Positions 1-9,692 of a stretch of 45,099 nucleotides of DNA are shown here, one piece after another (the stretch's first letter is position 1; every line of letters begins with the position of its first letter). The position numbers and the translations under genes were made by a program. Origin of the DNA: an uncultured Photobacterium sp. (GTDB taxonomy: Bacteria > Pseudomonadota > Gammaproteobacteria > Enterobacterales > Vibrionaceae); the NCBI GenBank assembly GCA_947039005.1, contig CAMQXY010000014.1:1-45099 (forward strand), read 5' to 3'. The notes under the pieces were generated by a model, which was given only the letters and a program-made list of their open reading frames with translations, did not search any database and was not told where the DNA came from.

Positions 1-59
1 CCACCGCCACAACCAGTAAGAACTAGACCAATCAATGTCGCTAATGTGATTTTTCTCAT
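1..59 (-). CDS. Lipoprotein, N-terminal fragment (cut by window start)
   Basis: An ATG at 59 on the minus strand opens a frame reading MRKITLATLIGLVLTGCGG before the window ends. It has a basic start, a hydrophobic core and an LTGC lipobox, so the product should be lipid-modified at Cys17 and anchored in the envelope. Nothing of the mature protein is visible, so the function cannot be stated. It is divergent from the two-component operon and shares the roughly 100-bp upstream region with it. Confidence 0.6.
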   Translation of the reverse strand, partial: MRKITLATLIGLVLTGCGG

Positions 60-159
60 GAATACAAACCTTTTGATTAACAAATTATGAATATTGTTTT
101 ATTGGCAGGTATACTAGATCATCAAACGTGAAGTATTCGTGAAGAGCCTAATTAAAAAG

Positions 160-831
160 ATGAAAATTCTTATTGTTGATGATAATCATCAGATCGTCGA
201 AACTATTGCAGATTACTTAGAACTAGAAGGTATGACCGCTGATTGTGCCTATCATGGTCAAGCAGCATTAACATTTATTGAAAACAACCATTATGACGTC
301 ATCATTATGGATATTATGATGCCTAAAATAGATGGTATTGCTGCCGTTCAAAAAATACGTAACGAACTCTATTGTGGTACTCCTATCCTCTTTTTAACGG
401 CAAAAGACACCCTTGAAGATAAAATAGCGGCGTTTAAAGCAGGGGGAGATGATTATTTATTAAAGCCATTCGCCATGGAAGAACTGTGCTTACGATTACG
501 CGCATTAGCCAATCGCGGTCCGAGGCAAGATGTAGGTATATTAAAATATGCTGATATTGTCATGAATAACCGCAGTGATGACGTTAGTCGTGAAGGAAAA
601 ACCATCAAGTTAAGCCGTATTCAATTTAAAATTTTAAAAGTGTTATTACACCACGCACCTAATATTGTTAGCCGCCAACAAGTCCTTGACGCAGTTTGGG
701 GAGAAGAATCCCCCTCTAGCGATGCACTACGTAGTCATATTTATGGTTTGCGTAATGCAATTGATAAAGATTTTTCCACTTCACGATTAGAGACTATCCA
801 TGGACAAGGTTACCGCATCAAAGCCGCATAG
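160..831 (+). CDS. OmpR-family response regulator
   Basis: This is a two-component transcription factor with a receiver domain (about residues 1-118) and a C-terminal winged-helix DNA-binding domain (about 130-223). Visible receiver residues are the acidic pair D7/D8, phosphoacceptor D51 in IIMDIMMPKIDG, T80 and K102 in LKPF. The C-terminus carries the usual SRQQVLDAVWG and HIYGLRNAID segments. I place the start at the ATG giving MKILIVDD, where receiver domains normally begin; a GTG 21 bp upstream is in frame but would add a non-conserved extension. The kinase gene starts inside this gene (32-bp overlap), so the two are translationally linked and presumably cognate. The regulon is unknown; the downstream lipocalin is the obvious candidate target. 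Confidence 0.9.
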   Translation: MKILIVDDNHQIVETIADYLELEGMTADCAYHGQAALTFIENNHYDVIIMDIMMPKIDGIAAVQKIRNELYCGTPILFLTAKDTLEDKIAAFKAGGDDYLLKPFAMEELCLRLRALANRGPRQDVGILKYADIVMNNRSDDVSREGKTIKLSRIQFKILKVLLHHAPNIVSRQQVLDAVWGEESPSSDALRSHIYGLRNAIDKDFSTSRLETIHGQGYRIKAA

Positions 832-2050
832 TTTTCCTAGTATTTATCGTAAAGTAGGTTTAAGTTTTGGACTAATGACCTTTGGCATGTTTATTTTATT
901 CTGGGTGGTTATTTATGTCGCTGAAAATCAATTAGAAATCATAAGCCTTCATCATTGGCTAGACAAAGAATCAAGCCAATATGTTATTGATTATAAAGAA
1001 ATGGGTGATAATGCTCCCCTGCCGAATAATAGTGAATTCAAAAGTTACTGGAGTAAGAAATCATTGCCGAAATGGCTAGAGAAATATAATCAGCCTGGTT
1101 TTTTTGAGCATTTACGCGGCACTGAAGATAAACACTTTTTAGTCTTTGATCACCCATCAGGACGAGGATTAATGTATGTTATCTATCAGGATGATGCCGA
1201 TGATTATCTTGATGACTATGAAGATAGCCTCCATTATTTTACTTTCATTTTTGGGCTATTGCTCTCGTTAATCATGGGTGGCTATAGCTTCTATTTTGTT
1301 CGTTCGCTATCGCAACCATTAGCCAAAATAGATCAGAAGATTCGACAAATGCCACCTGATCAGCCATCTTTTGAAGTCGAAACCCAATACCGTGAAACCC
1401 GAAAAATTGAACAAGCATTATTGGATAGTAAGAATAATATTGCGGGATTTTTTCAGCGTGAAAAGGAATTCAGTCGTTTTGCATCCCACGAATTGCGGAC
1501 GCCGATTATGATCATTCAAGGCTCGGCTGATTTACTCAATAAAGTGCCTAACCAACCTAATGTTGCAAAAAAAGCCATCAATAGATTACATCAAGCCAGT
1601 GATGATATGCGGATCCTAACGGAGACATTCCTCTTATTGGGCAAAGAATCCATTGAAAAGCATCATTTTAACCAATGTGATCTTGCTGATCAGCTTCGTC
1701 AGCAATTAGTTGTAATGGAACCTTTATTTGCCAAACAAGATGCCAGCTACTATCTTGAAATTAATCATTCAGCCACCATTAGTGCTCCACTCAGTTTTAT
1801 CACTATAATCATTAATAATCTGATAAAAAATGCATTTAGCTACAGTATTGGTGATATAGAAATAAAATTGGCACATGATCACCTAATGGTTATCAATCGC
1901 CATGATGGCAATGAAATCTATAACCAAGGTTATGGCTGCGGATTAGTAATAGTGCAGCGTATTTGTGAACGTATGCAGTGGCCATTCACAATTACAGACA
2001 ATGCAGTTACTTTTACCGCTGAAGTCATTTTTTCGCCACCGCAACCATAA
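800..2050 (+). CDS. Sensor histidine kinase with atypical ATP-binding domain
   Basis: This is an inner-membrane sensor kinase paired with the overlapping response regulator. It has a first membrane helix at about residues 22-42, a periplasmic sensor region of about 100 residues rich in Asp/Glu near its end (DDADDYLDDYED), a second helix at about 147-167, and a dimerisation/phosphoacceptor segment with H230 in FASHELRTP. The ATP-binding domain is short. The N box is good (NNLIKNAFSYS, 339-349) and a G2-like GYGCGLVIVQRI is present (377-388), but the usual DxGxG G1 box is replaced by VINRHDGNEIYNQ. The family normally needs the G1 Asp for adenine binding, so kinase activity may be altered or an Asp nearby may substitute. 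The acidic periplasmic stretch could bind cations or cationic peptides; that is inference. Confidence 0.85.
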   Translation: MDKVTASKPHSFPSIYRKVGLSFGLMTFGMFILFWVVIYVAENQLEIISLHHWLDKESSQYVIDYKEMGDNAPLPNNSEFKSYWSKKSLPKWLEKYNQPGFFEHLRGTEDKHFLVFDHPSGRGLMYVIYQDDADDYLDDYEDSLHYFTFIFGLLLSLIMGGYSFYFVRSLSQPLAKIDQKIRQMPPDQPSFEVETQYRETRKIEQALLDSKNNIAGFFQREKEFSRFASHELRTPIMIIQGSADLLNKVPNQPNVAKKAINRLHQASDDMRILTETFLLLGKESIEKHHFNQCDLADQLRQQLVVMEPLFAKQDASYYLEINHSATISAPLSFITIIINNLIKNAFSYSIGDIEIKLAHDHLMVINRHDGNEIYNQGYGCGLVIVQRICERMQWPFTITDNAVTFTAEVIFSPPQP

Positions 2051-2064
2051 ATAAGGAAGAATGG

Positions 2065-2589
2065 ATGCTGATTTATATTAAATGGATTTTCAATCTTTGT
2101 TTATTAACCATACTCAGTGGTTGTACAACGGGAAAACCAACTAACGTCGAACCAATTACACATTTTGATGTGAATCGTTATCTCGGTCAGTGGTATGAAA
2201 TAGCACGATTGGATCATAGTTTTGAGCGTAGTTTAGATCAAGTAACAGCTACTTATAGCTTAAATCCAGACAATAGTATTAAAGTGATTAATCGTGGCTT
2301 TAATAGTGAAAATCAACAGTGGCAACAAGCCCAAGGCAAGGCTAAATTGGTTAACCAACCCAATATTGGTTATCTCAAAGTGTCTTTCTTTGGGCCCTTT
2401 TATGGTAGCTATATTATCTTTGCACTTGAAGATGATTATTCCGCCGCATTAGTCAGTAGCTATAATTATGATTATTTATGGATTTTAGCTCGCGAAAAAG
2501 ACATGCCACCAAAATTACTCACCCATTATATTAACCTTGCTAAACAAGCAGGGTTTGATACGGATAATTTAATTTATCCACAGCAATAG
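2065..2589 (+). CDS. blc: Outer-membrane lipocalin (Blc type)
   Basis: A 174-residue bacterial lipocalin. A signal peptide ends in the lipobox ILSGC, giving lipid-modified Cys20. The diagnostic lipocalin motif YLGQWYEIAR lies at residues 39-48 and is followed by the regular beta-barrel pattern ending in the LWILAREK region. Family members sit in the outer membrane and bind fatty acids or lysophospholipids, and are induced by envelope stress in E. coli. AAGGAAGA lies 6 nt before this ATG; an ATG 4 nt upstream is out of frame. The gene begins 14 bp after the kinase stop, so it is probably the third gene of the regulator-kinase operon, which suggests an envelope- or lipid-related signal for that system. 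Confidence 0.88.
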   Translation: MLIYIKWIFNLCLLTILSGCTTGKPTNVEPITHFDVNRYLGQWYEIARLDHSFERSLDQVTATYSLNPDNSIKVINRGFNSENQQWQQAQGKAKLVNQPNIGYLKVSFFGPFYGSYIIFALEDDYSAALVSSYNYDYLWILAREKDMPPKLLTHYINLAKQAGFDTDNLIYPQQ

Positions 2590-2649
2590 CTAATTGATAT
2601 TACACCATGGCTAATAACCGCTTAATCATCAACTCAAGCCGTTATTGAA

Positions 2650-3375
2650 CTACCTAAACAAATGTAAACCTTGCGATAATGACACCACAGCAGATAACGA
2701 ACATAAGACTAATACGCCATATTGCATTACTTGTTTTTTAATTTTATTGCGAATACGATATGCAGCAATACTAGCAATAATCGGTGCGGGCAATAACCAC
2801 ACAATAGAACTGAAATCAGCCATTGTGAACCGTCCTGAATAATGCAGTGCCACCAATGATATAATATTGGTTAAACAAAAAAATGCGGCTAGATTAGCAC
2901 GAATATGATCAGGTTCTTCAGCTTGCATAAGCAGAGCAATAGGTGGACCACCGATGCCCGTTGCAGTACCAGTTACCCCTGAAATAAAGCCACCAATGAA
3001 TAAATTTATCGGGGTTGGTGCTAAACGTAATTTTGCTAAACTTAATATCACTGCAGCTAATACTGTTACTCCGAGCATAATCTCTAATTGATCCGTAGAA
3101 ATCACCATTAAGACATAAGCAGCAACTAATGTACCCGGTAAGCGCCCTAAAAAAGCAAAGATTAAAAAGCGTAGAGATAAAGCATGTCGATATTGATACC
3201 ATACAATAGCAGACATAAACATACCGATAAAAACAATCGCACTCGGCATTAAACGGGGTTCAAGCAACAAAATAAATGGAGCTGCTAATACACCCATCCC
3301 AAAGCCAATAGTACTTTGGATAAAACACCCACAAATAAAAACTAATAGGCAAATAAAAAAAACAAGGGGATCCAT
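2650..3375 (-). CDS. TauE/SafE-family membrane permease
   Basis: A hydrophobic protein of 241 residues with about eight predicted membrane segments and the two half-repeats of the TauE/SafE (DUF81) family. The first is marked by GCFIQSTIGFGMGVLAAP near residues 16-33, the second by the glycine-rich GGFISGVTGTATGIGGPP around 128-145. Family members are thought to move small sulfur-containing or organic anions (sulfite, sulfoacetate, taurine-related compounds). No neighbouring sulfonate genes point to a substrate. It converges on the lipocalin gene with a 60-bp gap in which I see no strong terminator. The start ATG at 3375 begins MDPLVFF, directly before the first membrane helix. Confidence 0.85.
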   Translation of the reverse strand: MDPLVFFICLLVFICGCFIQSTIGFGMGVLAAPFILLLEPRLMPSAIVFIGMFMSAIVWYQYRHALSLRFLIFAFLGRLPGTLVAAYVLMVISTDQLEIMLGVTVLAAVILSLAKLRLAPTPINLFIGGFISGVTGTATGIGGPPIALLMQAEEPDHIRANLAAFFCLTNIISLVALHYSGRFTMADFSSIVWLLPAPIIASIAAYRIRNKIKKQVMQYGVLVLCSLSAVVSLSQGLHLFR

Positions 3376-3479
3376 AATATTCTTATACAGTGAAAAACTG
3401 TTTTTGATCCTACACTTTATTTTTACTCATACCGCACAATTAGCCATAAACAAATGAAAGATTAGATTGATAAATAACA

Positions 3480-5513
3480 TCATTTCACGAGCATTTTATT
3501 ACCAACGGAAACAGTTTTCATCCATGATAAAGCATTATTAAACGTCAATGGTTTGGAAAAATAAAAACCTTGAACAATATCAATACCACATTGTTGCACA
3601 AAGTGTTTTTCTATCTCTGTTTCTACCCCTTCCGCAACCAAGACACAACCGGTTACTTCACTGATTTTAGCTAATAACTGATATAGGGTTTTTTCACGCT
3701 CATTTTCAATATTAAATAATAACGAACGGTCTAACTTCACCTTATCAAAATTAAATTTTAATAAATGTGGAAAAGAAGCATAACCTGAACCAAAATCATC
3801 AATCGCAACGGTTATTCCTAACGCTTGTAAGACAGTAATATTTTCAGAAACCAGCTTATCATCAACAATAATCGCTTCTTCTGTGATCTCTATTTCTAAC
3901 GCTGATGGTAAAATATCATAAAAACATAAGCGTTCAACAATATATGCCACGATATATTTATCCGAAATGGTTTCCGCAGATATATTAATCGCCACCTTAC
4001 AGCCACTCTCTAATGGCATTTTTTGCATATCGGTCAACACTAAATCGATCACCATTTTATCCAATTGCTTCATTGCACCTAATTGCTGAAAATCTTGGAT
4101 AAATAGCGGTGGTAATAATTTTCCATTAGGATCTTTATAACGAATGAGTGATTCGAAAGATAAATGCTGATCATTATTCAAATCTATTTGCGGTTGATAA
4201 TGCATCACAAATTCACCGCAACTCAGCATTCGACTCACACGACGACTAATATCATATTTACTGATATAGCTGCTCATCGCTTGATTCACATCACCCAAAA
4301 ATGATTTTAATGTACTACGACCGAGTTCATACTGATGACTTATCGCCATATTATTACTTTGGCTTCTGCCTGCATAATGCAGATAAAAAGGACGATAAAT
4401 AACAATACCGATCATAACCACTACAATTTGTAATATCACACCAGATAAACTGTGCTGAGTTGCAATATAACCGCTAATAAAAGGTGGTGTCATCCAATCA
4501 ACAATAGTACCCACTGGATTTACAAATCCAAATGTAATCGCGCCATATACAACCACAAAACTCACTAAAGGTACTAATACAAAAGGCACAATGAGTGTTG
4601 GATTAAAAATAATCGGTAAACCAAATAATAAGAGTTCATTGATATTAAAAATTACCAACGGTAATGCTGATAATGCCAATGTTATATGGCGCCTCTCTTT
4701 TGAAAACAATAAAACACATAACAGCAAACTAATCGTATTTCCAGATCCACCCATTGAGAGAAAAGCATCATAAAACCCCTGTCCAAGCACATTTAAAGGA
4801 GCCTCTCCCGCTTGCCAGGCGGCAATATTCTGTTGTGTATCCTCAAATAATTGCTGTTTAGATCTAAAAAGAAAATTATGACCATTAATGCCAATCGCAC
4901 CTAATAAGCCTAAAATAAATTGGTACGTTAATCCGCCATAAAATGTCAAAGGATTAATAAATAAATCATGGCGTACTTCTTTACTAATATCGATAATAAT
5001 ATTAGTTAACTTTGCCAGTATTACGGTCAAAAGAAGAAAACAAAAAAAGTGTAAAACGTGCTTATAAAGGGTACCCACAAAATCAATTCGTGAAGGATCG
5101 AGTGGAAAAAGACGAAATGAAACACAACACATTGCAGAAATAATAGCGGTCAATAATGCCATAAAGGCATTATTAGGCAGTCCGCTATCTACTGAGACCA
5201 ATGCATTAGGTACTGACACCGCAATAAACAATAATAATGAATATGGCACTACTAACATGGCATTCACACCATGTTTAGTCGCTATATAATAACTAGTAAT
5301 CAAACACAGCACGATTGGGTAAATGCCAATTAATAAATTAGACAAATAAAAGAGATGATTAGCTAAATTACTCAACCCAATGAACTTTACTGCATAACCA
5401 GCAAATAACGTGATTGCATTACAAATAATCAACGGCAGTAATAATAAAAAAACAATAGAAATATCACGAATATAGTTATTGTAATATGCCTTTAATATTG
5501 ATTTTTTATACAT
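3480..5513 (-). CDS. PTS EIIC-like permease fused to an EAL c-di-GMP phosphodiesterase
   Basis: A two-part protein of 677 residues. Residues about 15-380 form a polytopic domain resembling the lactose/cellobiose/chitobiose EIIC permease family: it keeps FNINELLLFGLPIIFNP (289-305, with the family's conserved Glu at 293) and the GGSGNT loop (255-260). Residues about 425-665 are an EAL domain with the residues used for c-di-GMP hydrolysis: E454 (ESL instead of EAL), N510, E542, D572/D573, K593, E628 and Q648 in QGFYFSKP. There is no EIIA or EIIB domain and no PTS gene nearby. The expected GIHG motif, whose His lies at the sugar site in ChbC-type EIIC, reads GING (208-211). I infer a membrane receptor in which sugar binding controls c-di-GMP breakdown, rather than a working transporter. 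Confidence 0.88.
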   Translation of the reverse strand: MYKKSILKAYYNNYIRDISIVFLLLLPLIICNAITLFAGYAVKFIGLSNLANHLFYLSNLLIGIYPIVLCLITSYYIATKHGVNAMLVVPYSLLLFIAVSVPNALVSVDSGLPNNAFMALLTAIISAMCCVSFRLFPLDPSRIDFVGTLYKHVLHFFCFLLLTVILAKLTNIIIDISKEVRHDLFINPLTFYGGLTYQFILGLLGAIGINGHNFLFRSKQQLFEDTQQNIAAWQAGEAPLNVLGQGFYDAFLSMGGSGNTISLLLCVLLFSKERRHITLALSALPLVIFNINELLLFGLPIIFNPTLIVPFVLVPLVSFVVVYGAITFGFVNPVGTIVDWMTPPFISGYIATQHSLSGVILQIVVVMIGIVIYRPFYLHYAGRSQSNNMAISHQYELGRSTLKSFLGDVNQAMSSYISKYDISRRVSRMLSCGEFVMHYQPQIDLNNDQHLSFESLIRYKDPNGKLLPPLFIQDFQQLGAMKQLDKMVIDLVLTDMQKMPLESGCKVAINISAETISDKYIVAYIVERLCFYDILPSALEIEITEEAIIVDDKLVSENITVLQALGITVAIDDFGSGYASFPHLLKFNFDKVKLDRSLLFNIENEREKTLYQLLAKISEVTGCVLVAEGVETEIEKHFVQQCGIDIVQGFYFSKPLTFNNALSWMKTVSVGNKMLVK

Positions 5514-5617
5514 ACATTCACAGTAGCAATAGAAATGAGCACTGGATTATATAGAGCAATCAAGAATGCTCAAGCTAAAAGATTGTAACTAAGTATTACC
5601 ATTACGTATCATCCATA

Positions 5618-5650
5618 AAAAAATACACACGTAAAAAGTGTGTATTTTTT
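5618..5650 (-). terminator. Intrinsic terminator of serC
   Basis: A perfect 13-bp stem (AAAAAATACACAC / GTGTGTATTTTTT) with a 7-nt loop starts 23 bp after the serC stop codon and ends in T-runs on both strands, so it could act in either direction. Confidence 0.85.
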
Positions 5651-5672
5651 ATTAATTCAATATTCTTGTTAG

Positions 5673-6755
5673 TTATGCATTATTTTTTTCAAACATCAGC
5701 ATAAAGTCGACCAAAGCCTGAACGCCTTCTAATGGCATCGCATTATAAATAGAGGCACGCATACCTCCAGCAACACGATGGCCTTTCAATGCTTTTAATC
5801 CTGCGATGTCTGCTTGAGCTAAAAACGCCTCATCAAGTTCAGGGTTTTTCAATTGAAATGGCACATTCATTACTGAACGGTTATCCGTATGAATATTATT
5901 AATATAGAAATCAGAATGGTCGATAAAATCATACAATAATTTAGCTTTAGCAAGATTACGCTGTTCCATTGCAGCAATCCCACCGACGCTTTTAAGCCAT
6001 TTAAACACTTCACCTGCTAAATACCATGCAAATGTAGGTGGTGTATTAAACATCGATTCTTTATCAACTAAAACTGTATAGTCTAATATACTCGGTAAAA
6101 TTGATTTTGCTTTACCTAATAAATCATCACGAACAATAACAATCGTTAAACCTGCTGGGCCAATATTTTTTTGCGCGCCAGCATAGATCACACCGTATTT
6201 AGACACATCAATTTGACGTGATAAAATAGTCGATGACATATCAGCGACAATCGGTTTATCCGTTACAGGTAGATCTCGAATTTCAATACCATCAATGGTT
6301 TCATTTGGACAAAAATGCACAAATGCAGCATCATCAGAAAGGGGCCATTCTACGGCAGGTAAAATCGCTTTTTTACCCTCTTTAATGCACGTGATGTCTA
6401 CCCTGTTTGGCTGACAATACTTAGACGCTTCTTCAATCGCACTGTGTGCCCAAAAACCACCATCCATATAATCAGCAGTTGTCGCTTCACCCAATAAATT
6501 TAACGGCACAGCAGCAAACTGCCCACGCGCACCACCATGACAAAATAGCACATGGTAATTAGCTGGAATATTCAGTAATTCACGTAAATCTTGTTCTGAC
6601 TGAGCGGCAACCGCAAGAAATTCTTTACTACGGTGGCTGATTTCCATAACGGAAGTGCCTAAGCCCTGCCAGTTAATTAATTCTTGCTGGGCTTGCGCCA
6701 TAACATCAGCGGGGATCATTGCCGGACCGGCACAAAAGTTATAAACCTTATCCAT
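5673..6755 (-). CDS. serC: Phosphoserine aminotransferase
   Basis: A PLP-dependent class V aminotransferase of 360 residues, the usual length. It converts 3-phosphohydroxypyruvate and glutamate to phosphoserine in serine synthesis and also serves pyridoxal phosphate synthesis. The N-terminus [12 protein letters not shown], the [11 protein letters not shown] segment, the [10 protein letters not shown] loop and the PLP-lysine motif [11 protein letters not shown] are all present. The C-terminus contains the expected [13 protein letters not shown]. It lies downstream of gyrA on the same strand, as in vibrios, but a strong terminator separates them and a separate promoter is visible at 6823-6850. 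An AGGAG stands 13 nt before the ATG, a rather long spacing, but no better start is seen. Confidence 0.97.
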   Translation of the reverse strand: MDKVYNFCAGPAMIPADVMAQAQQELINWQGLGTSVMEISHRSKEFLAVAAQSEQDLRELLNIPANYHVLFCHGGARGQFAAVPLNLLGEATTADYMDGGFWAHSAIEEASKYCQPNRVDITCIKEGKKAILPAVEWPLSDDAAFVHFCPNETIDGIEIRDLPVTDKPIVADMSSTILSRQIDVSKYGVIYAGAQKNIGPAGLTIVIVRDDLLGKAKSILPSILDYTVLVDKESMFNTPPTFAWYLAGEVFKWLKSVGGIAAMEQRNLAKAKLLYDFIDHSDFYINNIHTDNRSVMNVPFQLKNPELDEAFLAQADIAGLKALKGHRVAGGMRASIYNAMPLEGVQALVDFMLMFEKNNA

Positions 6756-6822
6756 AATGCTGTACTTGCTCCTGCTCGAGTTACAAAATAAAAATTCACG
6801 GCTTCATAAAGCTAATAGCATC

Positions 6823-6850
6823 ACAATAGGTACTACTTTTAGCATTACAA
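6823..6850 (-). promoter_or_regulatory. Putative serC promoter
   Basis: On the minus strand TTGTAA (6845-6850) and TATTGT (6823-6828) are separated by 16 bp, a plausible sigma-70 promoter about 70 bp upstream of the serC start codon. The call is by eye only. Confidence 0.4.
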
Positions 6851-6868
6851 AACAGATATTAATAATAA

Positions 6869-6884
6869 ATCTCAATATTGAGAT
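6869..6884. promoter_or_regulatory. 16-bp perfect palindrome upstream of serC
   Basis: ATCTCAATATTGAGAT is a perfect inverted repeat without a loop. It sits 18 bp upstream of the proposed serC -35 element, a position suited to an activator or repressor dimer. I do not recognise it as the site of a specific regulator. Confidence 0.4.
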
Positions 6885-6968
6885 AATGATCACTTATTTA
6901 TTTTTACACCTTTATTACGCAACTTTAAAGGCTTAATTTAACATTCCTTTATTTATAAATACGCAGAT

Positions 6969-6995
6969 AAAAAAAACGCAGCCTAGTGGCTGCGT
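6969..6995 (-). terminator. Intrinsic terminator of gyrA
   Basis: An 8-bp GC-rich stem, ACGCAGCC / GGCTGCGT, with a 4-nt loop is followed on the minus strand by a T-run (6969-6975). It starts 27 bp after the gyrA stop codon. Confidence 0.9.
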
Positions 6996-7022
6996 CTTAT
7001 TCAGAATAAAGCACTATAAGGC

Positions 7023-9692
7023 TTACTCTTGCTCGGTTGAATCACCTGATTCTGCATCTGTTGCTGGTAGTTCTGTATTTTCAACAGTCTCACCATCAAC
7101 TAATTCAGCATCTTCAATTAATTCAACTTCTGCTGGCTCATCAATACGTTGTAGGCCAACAACTTTTTCATCTTCAGCAGTTCGAATAAGTGTAACACCT
7201 TGAGTATTACGCCCTACACGGCTTACTTCAGCAACACGAGTTCGAACTAATGTGCCACCATTGGTGATCATCATAAATTCGTCGCCGTCTTCAGCTTGAA
7301 CAGCACCAACAACGCTACCGTTACGCTCAGAGACTTTAATTGAAACTACACCCTGAGTGGCACGGCTCTTCGCCGGATACTCAGCAAGACCAGTACGCTT
7401 ACCATAACCATTTTCAGTTACTGTAAGAATATCGCCTTCATTGTGTGGAACAATCAGCGAAACAACTTTATCGCCTTCAGCAAGTTTAATACCACGAACA
7501 CCAGCCGCAGTACGACCCATGCCGCGTACGCCACCTTTGGTATTGCCTTCGTCGTCAATAACGACAGGGCTTTCGTAGAAACGTACTACTTTACCAAATG
7601 CTGAGAACAGCATGATATCGCAATCACCATCAGTAACATCAACACCGATCAATGAATCGCCTTCACGTAGATTAACGGCAATAATACCGGCACTACGAGG
7701 ACGACTAAAGTCAGTTAATGGTGTTTTCTTCACAGTACCATCAGCTGTTGCCATGAAGACAAACTTATCTTCTGTGTATTCACGCACTGGAAGAATAGCA
7801 GTAATACGCTCATTTTCTTCTAGTGGTAAAATATTCACAATTGGCTTACCACGAGCAGTACGACTAGCTAATGGTAATTGGTATACTTTCAGCCAGTACA
7901 TACGACCGCGGCTAGAGAAACATAGAATCGTGTCATGGGTATTTGCAACCAACAAACGCTCAATGAAGTCTTCTTGCTTCATGCGCGTTGCTGCTTTACC
8001 TTTACCACCACGACGCTGTGCTTCGTAATCGCTCAGAATTTGGTACTTAACGTAACCTTCGTGAGAAAGCGTTACAACAACATCTTCTCTAGGGATCAGA
8101 TCTTCTAAATCAATATCATTGCTTGCTGCAGTGATTTCAGTACGACGTTCATCGTTAAACTGTTCTTTCACTAACGCTAGTTCTTCACGGATCACTTCCA
8201 TCAAACGCTCAGAGCTTGATAGAATGAACATTAGTTCAGCGATTTCTTCAAGAAGTTGCTTATATTCTTCAAGAATTTTTCCGTGCTCAAGGCCTGTTAA
8301 CTTATGTAAACGAAGGTCAAGAATAGCTTGCGCTTGTTGCTCAGTTAAATGGTATAGATTATCACGAATACCAAATTGCTCTTCTAGCCAATCTGGACGC
8401 GCAGCATCAGTACCAGCACGCTCAAGCATTGTTGCAACATTACCTAGCTGCCAGCCACGAGCAACTAATGCTGCTTTAGCTTCTGCTGGTGTATTTGCAT
8501 GGCGAACCAACTCGATAATTTCATCGATATTCGCAAGGGCAAGAGCAAGACCTTCAAGAATATGAGCGCGATCGCGTGCTTTACGCAATTCAAAAATAGT
8601 ACGACGAGTCACCACTTCACGGCGGTGATTAACGAAGCACTTAATCATTTCTTTTAGGTTAAAGATCTTTGGTTGGCCGTTATCAAGCGCAACCATGTTG
8701 ATACCAAATGTTGTTTGCAACTGCGTTTGAGCGTAAAGGTTGTTCAGAACAACTTCACCAACCGCATCGCGCTTACATTCAATAACAATACGCATGCCGT
8801 CTTTATCTGACTCATCACGTAATGCACTAATGCCTTCAACTTTCTTATCTTTAACAAGCTCGGCAATTTTTTCAATTAAACGCGCTTTGTTAACTTGATA
8901 TGGAATCTCATGAACCAGAATAGTTTCACGACCATTCTTTTCAGTTTCGATTTCAGCTTTGGCGCGCATGTAAACTTTACCGCGACCAGTATGATAAGCA
9001 TCAATGATACCTTTACGGCCATTGATCATCGCAGCAGTTGGGAAGTCAGGACCTGGAATATATTCCATTAGCTGATCAATAGTGATGCTCTCATCATTGA
9101 TATACGCTAAACAGCCGTCAATCACTTCGCCAAGGTTATGGGGTGGTATATTCGTTGCCATACCTACCGCAATACCAGAAGAACCATTCACTAATAAGTT
9201 AGGAATCTTTGTTGGTAAAACTGCAGGTATTTGCTCGGTTCCATCATAGTTAGGAACGTAATCAACCGTTTCTTTGTCTAAATCAGCCAATAATTCATGG
9301 GCAATTTTAGACATACGGACTTCGGTATAACGCATCGCAGCGGCAGAGTCGCCATCGATTGAACCGAAGTTACCTTGACCATCTACGAGCATGTAGCGAA
9401 GTGAGAACGGTTGCGCCATACGTACAATAGTATCGTATACAGCACTATCACCGTGTGGGTGATACTTACCGATAACATCACCTACCACACGGGCAGATTT
9501 CTTATATGCTTTATTCCAGTCATTGCCTAGCACATTCATCGCGAATAAAACGCGGCGGTGCACAGGCTTAAGGCCATCACGCACATCAGGAAGAGCACGA
9601 CCAACGATAACTGACATCGCATAGTCGAGATAAGAGCTTTTCAGCTCATCTTCAATATTTATGGGCGTGATCTCTTTTGCAAGATCGCTCAT
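7023..9692 (-). CDS. gyrA: DNA gyrase subunit A
   Basis: The breakage-reunion subunit of DNA gyrase, 889 residues against 875 in E. coli. It pairs with GyrB to introduce negative supercoils. The catalytic tyrosine is Y122 in [10 protein letters not shown], with R121 beside it. The quinolone-resistance region reads [10 protein letters not shown], so positions 83 and 87 are Ser and Asp, the sensitive wild type. The GyrA box needed for DNA wrapping is present as QRRGGKG, at the start of the beta-pinwheel domain. The last 40 residues or so are an acidic tail rich in Glu and Asp, which accounts for the extra length. The ATG is preceded by GAGGG at 11 nt. Confidence 0.99.
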   Translation of the reverse strand: MSDLAKEITPINIEDELKSSYLDYAMSVIVGRALPDVRDGLKPVHRRVLFAMNVLGNDWNKAYKKSARVVGDVIGKYHPHGDSAVYDTIVRMAQPFSLRYMLVDGQGNFGSIDGDSAAAMRYTEVRMSKIAHELLADLDKETVDYVPNYDGTEQIPAVLPTKIPNLLVNGSSGIAVGMATNIPPHNLGEVIDGCLAYINDESITIDQLMEYIPGPDFPTAAMINGRKGIIDAYHTGRGKVYMRAKAEIETEKNGRETILVHEIPYQVNKARLIEKIAELVKDKKVEGISALRDESDKDGMRIVIECKRDAVGEVVLNNLYAQTQLQTTFGINMVALDNGQPKIFNLKEMIKCFVNHRREVVTRRTIFELRKARDRAHILEGLALALANIDEIIELVRHANTPAEAKAALVARGWQLGNVATMLERAGTDAARPDWLEEQFGIRDNLYHLTEQQAQAILDLRLHKLTGLEHGKILEEYKQLLEEIAELMFILSSSERLMEVIREELALVKEQFNDERRTEITAASNDIDLEDLIPREDVVVTLSHEGYVKYQILSDYEAQRRGGKGKAATRMKQEDFIERLLVANTHDTILCFSSRGRMYWLKVYQLPLASRTARGKPIVNILPLEENERITAILPVREYTEDKFVFMATADGTVKKTPLTDFSRPRSAGIIAVNLREGDSLIGVDVTDGDCDIMLFSAFGKVVRFYESPVVIDDEGNTKGGVRGMGRTAAGVRGIKLAEGDKVVSLIVPHNEGDILTVTENGYGKRTGLAEYPAKSRATQGVVSIKVSERNGSVVGAVQAEDGDEFMMITNGGTLVRTRVAEVSRVGRNTQGVTLIRTAEDEKVVGLQRIDEPAEVELIEDAELVDGETVENTELPATDAESGDSTEQE

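Noticed and set aside
2645-2842. Plus-strand frame of 65 codons overlapping the end of the permease gene
   Set aside because: Almost entirely antisense to the TauE/SafE gene, with no ribosome site.
7612-8565. Two plus-strand frames (138 and 148 codons) inside gyrA
   Set aside because: Both lie wholly antisense to the conserved gyrA sequence, have Ser/Arg-rich composition typical of shadow frames and no ribosome site.
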